From: Acetobacter orientalis
Lineage (GTDB): Bacteria > Pseudomonadota > Alphaproteobacteria > Acetobacterales > Acetobacteraceae
Reading direction: 5' to 3'
NCBI RefSeq assembly: GCF_000963965.1
Contig: NZ_BAMX01000007.1
Location: 1-64,000 of the forward strand
DNA: 64,000 bases
Of the stretch, positions 9,095-16,569 are shown piece after piece. The position numbers and the translations under genes were made by a program. Positions within the stretch are counted from its first letter, which is position 1. Each line of letters begins with the position of its first letter. The notes beneath the pieces were generated by a model. That model did no database searches, had not been told where the DNA came from, and saw only the letters and a list, made by a program, of their open reading frames with translations.

Positions 9095-10002
9095 GACCGC
9101 TCCTTCCAGAAATCATAAAAATTGAACCACGAAAACGGGTCTCGGCGGCATAAAGTTTCAAGCCATGCAGCATAGCGTGCCAGCCATGTTTTTAATATTT
9201 GCGCTTGTTGTGTGCGTGTACCGTCAAGTTTTATGTGCTCGGCAAACGGCTCAAAGCGAATATCATAGTGCCCATCTGAGCACCGCAAAGCGCTAAACAA
9301 GACAACTGGTGCACCCGTTATGGCGGCAAGCCTTAGGGGCCCAAGCGGCAATGGGGCATCTTTACCCAAAACAGGCACAGCCATAGAGCGCCCCATATCT
9401 GGTGCGCGGTCACCCAAAATAGCCACGACCTGCCCCTGCTGCAAAGCTTCTGCTACGTGCAGCATGGTGTGTGGCTCACCAATATGAATAATGGCGTTTT
9501 CGTAATTCGGGTCGAGCTGCTCTATCGCTTTACTGGCGGCCCCAACAAAGCGGCGGTACATAAGCACGCGCAAACGTATTTTACGTGAGGCAAAACGGCT
9601 GACAGAACGCAGCGCGTCAAACGAGCCAACATGCGCCCCCAGTAAAATACAGCCTTTCCCTTTATCAAGAGCCTCAAAAATAGCCTCGCTCCCGCACACG
9701 GTGTAAGGCGGCACTGTCGCTTTATTGCCCAGTATAAAAATACGGTCGAGCACAGTAAGCGCATAAGCATGGATATGCCGCCAGCGCTCCAGCCCTGTTG
9801 GCCTACGCCCTAATGCACGGCATAAATACACCCACGAGCCACGCCGTGCTGTGCCATCATGCAGCAAATAATAAAATGAAATTGGCCAGATAAAACGCGT
9901 AAGGACTTTCCGGCCTAAAATACGGGCCAAAAACAACATAACCGCCATAACCGCATAATTGCCGCGCTCTGGGGCCAGCCATGTTTCAGCCTGCTTACTC
10001 AT
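9091..10002 (-). CDS. LpxL/HtrB-like lysophospholipid acyltransferase
   Basis: A 303-residue protein of the lipid A acyltransferase family. The core catalytic motif is in CILLGAHVGSFDALR near residue 120, where histidine and aspartate have the H-x4-D spacing. ILGDRAPDMGRSMAVPVLG and the C-terminal RDPFSWFNFYDFW are also typical. In aryl-polyene and xanthomonadin loci such an enzyme is thought to attach the aryl-polyene carboxylic acid to a lipid or glycolipid head group in the inner membrane. Its ATG overlaps the TAA of the ligase gene (TAATG) and its end overlaps the LolA-like gene. Confidence 0.85.
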   Translation of the reverse strand: MSKQAETWLAPERGNYAVMAVMLFLARILGRKVLTRFIWPISFYYLLHDGTARRGSWVYLCRALGRRPTGLERWRHIHAYALTVLDRIFILGNKATVPPYTVCGSEAIFEALDKGKGCILLGAHVGSFDALRSVSRFASRKIRLRVLMYRRFVGAASKAIEQLDPNYENAIIHIGEPHTMLHVAEALQQGQVVAILGDRAPDMGRSMAVPVLGKDAPLPLGPLRLAAITGAPVVLFSALRCSDGHYDIRFEPFAEHIKLDGTRTQQAQILKTWLARYAAWLETLCRRDPFSWFNFYDFWKERS

Positions 10003-11654
10003 TAAGCGTGCGCTACGCGAAAAGTGGCACGTAACACCGCATTACCCCCTACACGGCCCGTTAAGCGTGCCCTAGCACCTTCGGTTTTCAAGAAAAAAAC
10101 CACCTGCTGCCCCGGCAAAACAGGCTGCATAAATTTAACCTGCAAAATATGTGTGGGCGCTTCTTTGGCTTGCGCCAAACCTTCTTCCAACACCACCACG
10201 CCGGGCACAACTGGCTGGCCGGGAAAATGCCCCGGCAAACAAGGGTGGTCTGGGCTAACGCACAGCGTACCCAACTGTACCCCATCAGCTTCCTGCGCAG
10301 CCAACTGGCGTAAACCCTGCACGGTTAGCTTTCCAACAGAGTTACGCGGCATAGCCTCAACCAACACAACACGGCGTGGTAAGAACGCAGGGTCAAGCTG
10401 CTCGCGCAGGTGCTGCATAATTTGCTCTGCGGTAAGGTCTGGTGCCACAGCAAAAACCTGCATGCGCGCCAAGGCACCGCTTTGGTCTTCCTCTGGAGCT
10501 AAAAACGCACCATCGATAACTCCCGGCACGGCAAGCAAAACAGTATTCAATGCTGCAAGCGATGTGCGTTTAGCAGCAAGTTTGACAATATCGCTTTTAC
10601 GCCCAATCAACTTAAAGTGCCGCTCAGGCAAAGGCTCCACAAAATCTGATAACGGGAAAGCTGGCGCACCCGGAGCACTTATGCTGGCGTCTTCACCCGC
10701 CACCTCTAGCACAACACCTTTATAAAGCTGCCATAACGGGGTTTGTGTTGTATGCCGCATAGCAACAGACCCTATTTCGGTTGCGCCGTAAATTTCCATC
10801 ACGGGTGCTGCCAACGTAAGCTCTGCTTCATGCGCCACGGCCATGTCCATAGGGGCTGCGGCAGAAATAACTCTGGCAATATGTGGCAAAGCAAGGTTGG
10901 CCCGTAAAAGGCTGCGCAACTGCAACGGAGTTGTCACCAAAATGCGCGGTGCGGGAGAACGCTCCAGCAGAGCTTGCCAGTCTGCCGGGTAAGCGCATGG
11001 CCCTGTTGTGGTTCTGCCCCGTGTGTGTATGGCTTGTAAAACCAATGTTTCAAACCCGTACATATGGTACGGCGGCACTGTGCCGACTGCGGTAGCTGGT
11101 GCTTGTTCAGGGTCTAATAAGTCACGCGCAACACAACTACGCTCGACTAATGCGCCCCAATGTTTTCTATGCCCAACCGGTTGCCCACTGCTGCCAGAGG
11201 TAAACACAACGGCAACAAGTTGCGCACTATCAATAACCGGGTTGGCGGAAAGATGTACCCCCTCTTGCGGCACAGCCTGCCTAGCGCCTATTGGCAGCAC
11301 TAGGCTGTTAGGCGGCAGCCCCTCGGTGGGCAGGTCATTTTCTAGCGCAACGCAAACCGCGCCATAATCCTGCACTAAATCAGTTAAGCGGCTTACTGTA
11401 CGATCACTTGAAAGCAGCAAATACTGGCCACGCAATACCACGGCTAAAAACAAAACCGTAAAAGACCAAATATCTTGGCACAAAGACACCACTGGACAAT
11501 CTGGCAACTGCTGCGCAAGTTTGTGCGCAGCATGCAAAAGATCGTACCCAGTTGCAGGGCCGGACGGGGTATAAAACACCGTTCGCTCAGGAGTATAAAC
11601 TAAGCTTAAATCACGCTCTGCTGTATGCTGCACAGAGCTGGCCACCTGTGTCAT
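10002..11654 (-). CDS. Acyl/aryl-acid ligase fused to hotdog dehydratase (ApeH-ApeI-like)
   Basis: A 550-residue two-domain protein. Residues 1 to about 440 form an adenylate-forming enzyme with the phosphate-binding motif VVFTSGSSGQPVGHRK near residue 150, MEIYGATEIGSVAMR as the acyl-binding core, and a C-terminal PRNSVGKL with the expected lysine. From about residue 460 a hotdog dehydratase follows with HPCLPGHFPGQPVVPGVV, the ApeI signature. The ligase would load the hydroxybenzoate starter onto the ACP and the second domain would dehydrate elongation intermediates. In E. coli these are separate genes. ATG 11654 is chosen because it overlaps the ACP stop codon by four bases; an upstream in-frame start at 11687 is less likely. 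Confidence 0.85.
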   Translation of the reverse strand: MTQVASSVQHTAERDLSLVYTPERTVFYTPSGPATGYDLLHAAHKLAQQLPDCPVVSLCQDIWSFTVLFLAVVLRGQYLLLSSDRTVSRLTDLVQDYGAVCVALENDLPTEGLPPNSLVLPIGARQAVPQEGVHLSANPVIDSAQLVAVVFTSGSSGQPVGHRKHWGALVERSCVARDLLDPEQAPATAVGTVPPYHMYGFETLVLQAIHTRGRTTTGPCAYPADWQALLERSPAPRILVTTPLQLRSLLRANLALPHIARVISAAAPMDMAVAHEAELTLAAPVMEIYGATEIGSVAMRHTTQTPLWQLYKGVVLEVAGEDASISAPGAPAFPLSDFVEPLPERHFKLIGRKSDIVKLAAKRTSLAALNTVLLAVPGVIDGAFLAPEEDQSGALARMQVFAVAPDLTAEQIMQHLREQLDPAFLPRRVVLVEAMPRNSVGKLTVQGLRQLAAQEADGVQLGTLCVSPDHPCLPGHFPGQPVVPGVVVLEEGLAQAKEAPTHILQVKFMQPVLPGQQVVFFLKTEGARARLTGRVGGNAVLRATFRVAHA

Positions 11655-11938
11655 GACGGCTGGCGATGTGCCGCCACATGCGTGCACAGGCTACGCAAAG
11701 AGCTAAAAATTTCCCGGCTATTGGGGTCATCAGAACGAAGTGTTACGCCGTAATCTCGGCCAATCATCAGCACAATTTCAAGCGCGTCAATAGAATCAAG
11801 CCCCAAGCCATCACCAAAAAGCGGGGCTTCCGGGTTAATTTCATCAGCCGTGACCTCAAGCTGCAAAGCTTCAACCAGCCGTTCAGCCACTTCATGCTCA
11901 AAGGGCGTTTGCAGAGTAACAAATGATTGCGTATTCAC
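11651..11938 (-). CDS. Acyl carrier protein of the pigment cluster
   Basis: A 95-residue acidic carrier protein. The phosphopantetheine site is the serine in GLGLDSIDALEIVL near residue 49. It begins with GTG at 11938, preceded by a GAGAG ribosome-binding sequence. It heads the ten-gene operon and would hold the growing aryl polyene (XanC-like). It is the only ACP seen in the locus, whereas the E. coli aryl-polyene cluster has two. The start codon of the divergent membrane protein gene lies only nine bases away. Confidence 0.88.
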   Translation of the reverse strand: MNTQSFVTLQTPFEHEVAERLVEALQLEVTADEINPEAPLFGDGLGLDSIDALEIVLMIGRDYGVTLRSDDPNSREIFSSLRSLCTHVAAHRQPS

Positions 11939-11947
11939 GGAACTCTC

Positions 11948-12625
11948 ATGTCAGATGAAAAATTTGTTAGTCCAGTATCACACAGCCCCGCTCACGCAAA
12001 GCGAGCAAAAGGCTTTTTGGGCATAACACCCCTGTTGCGCAAAGCCGGTTTGGCTCTGTTGGTGTGTAGTTTTATCGTGCCGCGTCTTGGCACGCTGTGC
12101 GACCTGCCACCGCACTATACCACACTTACGCTGCTTTTTTGCCAAGGGGGTGGCATTGCCCTGCTCACTCAAAAATTCCGCTTATGGGTGCCTGTGACTG
12201 CGGCTACCCTTTTACCAGCGTGGTACTGGCCAACCACGCTACGCCTTATAGACGTATGTGGCCTCTATACTCTTGCGTTAGCCACGCCAGCTTGGGTTTT
12301 TATCGGCTCGCTTCTTCCTCAAAAAGAGGCACTTATCACCAAATTTGCCCGCCAAACACATGGCGGCCTACGCCCCGATATTATGCGTTACACTTATTGC
12401 TTAACGTGGTTTTGGAGTTTGTTTTTTGTATTAGCCCTTCTTGCCCCTCTTATACTTTGGCAATACGGCCCACATGGTGCATGGCAATGGCCTTTAAATG
12501 GCGGCACTTTTGCACTGGCTGTTATTTGTGGATTACTGGAATATGGCCTTAGGCGCTTGGTCATACGTAATTTCAAGCATGCTTCCCTTCGCACCTCGAT
12601 AGACCTCTTTAGAAAGCAAGCCTGA
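11948..12625 (+). CDS. Multi-spanning membrane protein, COG4648-like
   Basis: A 225-residue protein with about five or six hydrophobic segments, beginning with AGLALLVCSFIVPRL near residue 40 and ending with GTFALAVICGLLEYGL. I place it with the uncharacterised COG4648 membrane proteins often encoded in aryl-polyene loci, but this rests on context and general appearance more than on a firm motif. ATG 11948 leaves nine bases to the divergent ACP start. A longer frame from 11927 would overlap the ACP gene. It may help assemble or localise the pigment machinery, but no activity can be assigned. Confidence 0.65.
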   Translation: MSDEKFVSPVSHSPAHAKRAKGFLGITPLLRKAGLALLVCSFIVPRLGTLCDLPPHYTTLTLLFCQGGGIALLTQKFRLWVPVTAATLLPAWYWPTTLRLIDVCGLYTLALATPAWVFIGSLLPQKEALITKFARQTHGGLRPDIMRYTYCLTWFWSLFFVLALLAPLILWQYGPHGAWQWPLNGGTFALAVICGLLEYGLRRLVIRNFKHASLRTSIDLFRKQA

Positions 12626-12816
12626 TATACAGCAAAAGCATAATGCAACAGCCAAAAAGAAGAATTTTTAAGCCATTTTAGAGGAAATACTCTCTTACTT
12701 CCCTTATAATTGGGCATTATTTCTGCACCCTCCCTTGCCTCTCGCTCTATTTTTCTTAAAAAACAGCAATACTGCTTCGTTACGGGGCATATGTAAGTGA
12801 GGAACCAGACCCCATT

Positions 12817-13569
12817 ATGACCGACAACGCAGCCAGGCCACCCCACCCCGTTCTTTCTGCTTATTACCAAGACCCAACTAGCCGACAGGGGTTTGTGCAA
12901 TCTATTTTTGACCGCACAGCACGCCATTATGACCGGATCAATGCTATTTTCTCTTTAGGAAGTGGCCGTTGGTACCGTGGCTGGATGCTACGCCGCGTAG
13001 GGCTTAAACCCGGTGATAAAGTGCTGGATGTTGCCACCGGCACCGGCCTAGTCGCCCGAGAAGCTGCCCGCATTGCCGGTGCCCGTAATGTTATTGGGCT
13101 AGATATGAGTGCTGGCATGCTGGCCCAATGCCGCCAAAACCTGCCCATAGCTCTTGTGCAAGCCGATGCACAACGCCTGCCGTTTGCAGATGGTAGCCTA
13201 GATTTTCTCAGCATGGGTTACGCCCTGCGCCATGTAAGCGACCTGCGTAAAACCTTTATTGCCTACCGCCGCGCCCTTAAACCGGGTGGCACTGTGCTTA
13301 TTCTCGAAATTGCCCGTGCAAAAAGCCCTGCTCTGCAGGCCTTCCTTAAATTCTATTTAGGCCGTGTGGTGCCTATGCTCTCTGGTATTGCCGCCACAAA
13401 AGACAGCCGCAAACTGATGGAATATTACTGGGACACCATTGCAGAATGCGTGCCCCCCGAGGAAATCATGCAAAACCTACGCGATGCAGGGTTAGAGAAT
13501 GTACGCCGCTATACTTCGTTTGGGGTTTTTTATGCTTACGCGGCTAACGCGCCACACCAGTCTACTTAA
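12817..13569 (+). CDS. Class I SAM methyltransferase, UbiE-like
   Basis: A 250-residue methyltransferase. The SAM-binding motif VLDVATGTGL lies near residue 70, with GLDMSAGML and the acidic segment VQADAQRLPFADGS after it. FDRTARHYDRIN and the RWYRGW stretch near the N-terminus are typical of the UbiE/MenG group. Aryl-polyene clusters often include a methyltransferase acting on the aromatic ring or the carboxyl end. The position 190 bases after the COG4648-like gene on the same strand suits that role. A respiratory quinone methyltransferase (true UbiE) remains possible, and the sequence does not separate the two. Confidence 0.75.
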   Translation: MTDNAARPPHPVLSAYYQDPTSRQGFVQSIFDRTARHYDRINAIFSLGSGRWYRGWMLRRVGLKPGDKVLDVATGTGLVAREAARIAGARNVIGLDMSAGMLAQCRQNLPIALVQADAQRLPFADGSLDFLSMGYALRHVSDLRKTFIAYRRALKPGGTVLILEIARAKSPALQAFLKFYLGRVVPMLSGIAATKDSRKLMEYYWDTIAECVPPEEIMQNLRDAGLENVRRYTSFGVFYAYAANAPHQST

Positions 13570-13648
13570 CCCTTATACGACTTCTTGGTTAACCCCACCC
13601 ACCCCCTAACATCCATGACCCTGTATAAGAGGCTCCAAATAAATCCTC

Positions 13649-15106
13649 ATGTTTTTACGCGAGCCTCTAGTCGTCTTGTTGGCCCTCATCGTATGTAGTT
13701 TACCTCTTGTTGCCTTAGTACGCCCAAAAACGACAAAATTTTTGCATCCACTTGGTCTCGCTTTGCATAGTTTGCTGCTCACTGCATGCTATGGGCTATT
13801 CTTGCTGCTTTCAGGTTCCGCTTTATTTGCTGCGGCCCTAGCAGGGTGCTTAACCCTCGCGTTGGTTATTGCATCAAATTTAAAATGGACTGTACTAGGC
13901 GAACCCTTAGTCTTTAGTGATCTCTGTGTTATAAAAGATTTTGTAAAGCACCCTAAATTTTATATTTTTGCCATTCCAATACGCATACGCTTATGTGTTG
14001 TTTTTGCACTCTTTTGTATTGGCGTTGGCTATGCTGTCGCACTACGGCACTCCTGCCCTGTAACAGTGCGCCTTTGCGCTTTCGTGCTTACCGCCACAAC
14101 CACTCTATGTCTTGCCAGTCTTCCTGTTACTAGGCTGGCCCCTACTCCTGCTCTTAAAACTGATATTAGCCGCTTTGGACTATTAGGATGTTTATTTGTT
14201 TACTGGCGCTGCTGGCAAAAACAGCCCCCAGCTGTGCCACCCAACCACCAAGAGCAGACAGAACCTACCGCTCCCACATTCGACCTAATTGTAGTTGTTC
14301 AATGCGAATCTTTTACAGACCCACAAACCCTTAATTTGCCAGACACCGTCTCTTTACCCGACATGCCTGAATTAGAGCGCGCCAGAAGCATGGCCAGCCA
14401 CTACGGCGCGTTGCATGTCAACGGCTTTGGAGCTTACACAATTCGCACTGAATATGGCGTATTATTTGGCCGTAGCGAGCAAGAGCTCGCTTTTCAACAG
14501 TTTGACCCCTACCTAACAGCAAAACACGATACGGTATTTTCTCTCCCCCACAAACTGAGGCAGGCAGGGTACACGTCTGTTTTTCTACACCCCTACACGC
14601 TCGATTTTTCTAACCGTGGCAGCTTAATGCGCCATATCGGATTTGATGCTGTTCTGGGCGCAGAATCTTTCTCCCATATTCCCACCCCCGCTATGCCTTA
14701 TGTGCCAGATACACTCTTAGCAGATAAACTTATTGCCCTCTGCACAAGTGCAACCCAACCCTTGTTTCTTTACGCGGTAACCATAGAAAACCACGGCCCT
14801 TGGCAAGAAGAAGGTAAACCGCTCGAAACCTATCTTGAACACCTTAAAAATAGCGACCGTATGATAGGCCAAATTCTCAACAGCTTAGAAGCCAGCCAAC
14901 GCTCCGCCTTACTTGTCTTTTTTGGTGACCACCGCCCTTCTATTTGCCCAGACCTACCACCCACCACGGAACGCAGCACACCTTATTTTGTATCACCTAT
15001 TAGAAACAAAAAACCATACGAATTCGACAATAATATTGTATCGTTAACTCCTGCACAGCTACACCACATGATCATGAAATCAATAATAAATTTTCGTGAT
15101 AACTAA
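13649..15106 (+). CDS. LTA-synthase/sulfatase-like membrane phosphotransferase
   Basis: A 485-residue protein with about five N-terminal membrane helices (residues 5 to about 170) and a C-terminal alkaline-phosphatase-superfamily domain. The domain shows VVVQCESFTDP near residue 220 for the first metal ligands, FGAYTIRTEYGVLFG near 264 with candidate threonine nucleophiles, and VFFGDHRPSI near 425 for the remaining metal site. This resembles phosphoglycerol transferases (MdoB, LtaS, and relatives in capsule loci). It may decorate a periplasmic glycan or lipid. It lies 79 bases after the methyltransferase gene, so it may or may not belong to the pigment locus. Confidence 0.75.
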   Translation: MFLREPLVVLLALIVCSLPLVALVRPKTTKFLHPLGLALHSLLLTACYGLFLLLSGSALFAAALAGCLTLALVIASNLKWTVLGEPLVFSDLCVIKDFVKHPKFYIFAIPIRIRLCVVFALFCIGVGYAVALRHSCPVTVRLCAFVLTATTTLCLASLPVTRLAPTPALKTDISRFGLLGCLFVYWRCWQKQPPAVPPNHQEQTEPTAPTFDLIVVVQCESFTDPQTLNLPDTVSLPDMPELERARSMASHYGALHVNGFGAYTIRTEYGVLFGRSEQELAFQQFDPYLTAKHDTVFSLPHKLRQAGYTSVFLHPYTLDFSNRGSLMRHIGFDAVLGAESFSHIPTPAMPYVPDTLLADKLIALCTSATQPLFLYAVTIENHGPWQEEGKPLETYLEHLKNSDRMIGQILNSLEASQRSALLVFFGDHRPSICPDLPPTTERSTPYFVSPIRNKKPYEFDNNIVSLTPAQLHHMIMKSIINFRDN

Positions 15107-15501
15107 AAATAACACAGCACAGTTATCATTTATTTTTAATAATGCTATTTATATACTGAAACGTAAAGACCTTCCATAAAAACCACTATTCATAGAGTAT
15201 AAGCCAGAAAAGACTGTGTATCATATGCTCCCCTCTCGGGCACCATTGACATGGCTCGCCATGCTACCGCGTTGTCCGAATAAAAATAAACATCATTCCG
15301 AAAACCAGTGTCTTTTCAGTACTACCTATACTTCAGATGGTGCAAAACATGTCTGCAGATCCCGCTTCTGCGACGAGCTACTACCTTACACACTGTCGCA
15401 ATCCATTCTCGCCCCCACCCTGCGGTTCTCAAAAATTACCTCTATACAGAAACAGGAGAGAGCATTCGGCAGTGAGACGATAAGCACCCTCAACCACCTC
15501 T
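15107..15501. other. Intergenic region, no gene seen
   Basis: About 395 bases between the convergent sulfatase-like and acetyltransferase genes. A 134-codon + frame starting at 15216 runs through it and into the acetyltransferase antisense. It has no recognisable motif, so I do not call it. The segment from 15225 to 15420 is richer in GC than its surroundings and could be decayed coding sequence of unknown origin. Confidence 0.4.
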
Positions 15502-16065
15502 TCAGGGAGTATCATCAGACAAATAAAGCGCCTCAAGAAGCAGCATATTTTTTTTCCTATTTTTTATCTTTTTTGCCAGAATGCCAAAATATACTCCCCA
15601 AGGCTCTGTCGATTTTGTAAGCATAGACATTGCCCCTAAAGAGCACCCTTCAGAAAAAATGACACCTGGAAAAATAACAGAGTGTGTACCAACTATAGAG
15701 TGGCGCCCTATTACAACTTTACCCTTAGTTATTTTTTTGTATTTATTTGGAACAGTGGGGTTTGTTAAGGCTAAACCCGTATAATCATCACTTTGCGTGA
15801 AAATATGGCATCCACAAGCAAGTCCTGAAAAATCGTCAAATACAATCCCCTCTGCCCCTCCTGCAATATTGCAAAATACAGCAATATGCACGTTACGCCC
15901 AAAACTAACTTTTCCAGATACAACACAAAAATCATCGATACGTGTATTATCACCGACAGTCATTTGGTCTGGGTCATATAGTGACGCTTTCTCACTAATT
16001 TTAATATTTTCTCCTAAATACTTGAATGGCATATCTTCAAGCTGTTTCCTGGTTAAATAGGCCAT
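15502..16065 (-). CDS. Left-handed beta-helix O-acetyltransferase, WbbJ-like
   Basis: A 187-residue acyltransferase of the hexapeptide-repeat class. Repeats of the isoleucine-patch type run through the middle, for example VGDNTRIDDFCVVSGKVSFG and VVIGRHSIVGTHSVIFPGV. The C-terminal GVYFGILAKKIKNR matches the usual end of O-acetyltransferases that modify surface glycans. The ATG at 16065 has a good GAGGA ribosome site eight bases before it. No polysaccharide genes adjoin it directly, so the acceptor is unknown. LPS, capsule or another exported glycan of this region are reasonable candidates. Confidence 0.82.
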   Translation of the reverse strand: MAYLTRKQLEDMPFKYLGENIKISEKASLYDPDQMTVGDNTRIDDFCVVSGKVSFGRNVHIAVFCNIAGGAEGIVFDDFSGLACGCHIFTQSDDYTGLALTNPTVPNKYKKITKGKVVIGRHSIVGTHSVIFPGVIFSEGCSLGAMSMLTKSTEPWGVYFGILAKKIKNRKKNMLLLEALYLSDDTP

Positions 16066-16563
16066 ACAATATTCCTCTACCCTTAATTCTATACTCTAAT
16101 AAACTCTCTTCAAAATTCTATGCTAATCAGGTCTAACATGATCTGACGAACAAAGAAACTATAGATGGAAAATCGAGTTTGAACCTAAAAAAGCAGAAAC
16201 CAAGCCAATTCCTAAAAATTATACTAGCACCATAAACTCTCTATAAAGAATTTCCACATTTTAAACATTTACCTGACAGCATTCCTGAAACAGAAGCTAG
16301 CTTTGTAGTGCGTGAAATATTTACTAAATTTTCTGAAAAAATGTTTTCTTCTCAAAACTGACTCAGAATACAAAGTAGATGCTAAATTAAGTGTTAGTTA
16401 ATTTTAAATAAATGAAAATAACTACATAATCTATTTTATATATGCTGTTAAAATTTTTGATAAACTATAATTAATTTAACATTAATTTAAAAATTAAAAA
16501 GAAATTAAATGACGCTCATATGAACAATGACTTAAGCTGCTGGACATTGAAAATACCGGGGAA
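16066..16563. other. AT-rich intergenic region with divergent promoters
   Basis: Nearly 500 bases between two divergent genes, very AT-rich towards 16500. It must contain the promoters of the acetyltransferase and of the GGDEF-EAL gene. No gene, repeat or clear operator was recognised. Confidence 0.4.
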
Positions 16564-16569
16564 GTGATT

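Noticed and set aside
12394-12927. 177-codon - strand frame
   Set aside because: It overlaps the ends of two + strand genes and the intergenic region, has no recognisable domain and contains unlikely codon use.
15216-15620. 134-codon + strand frame
   Set aside because: Its 3' part is antisense to a clear acetyltransferase, and I recognise no motif in the rest.
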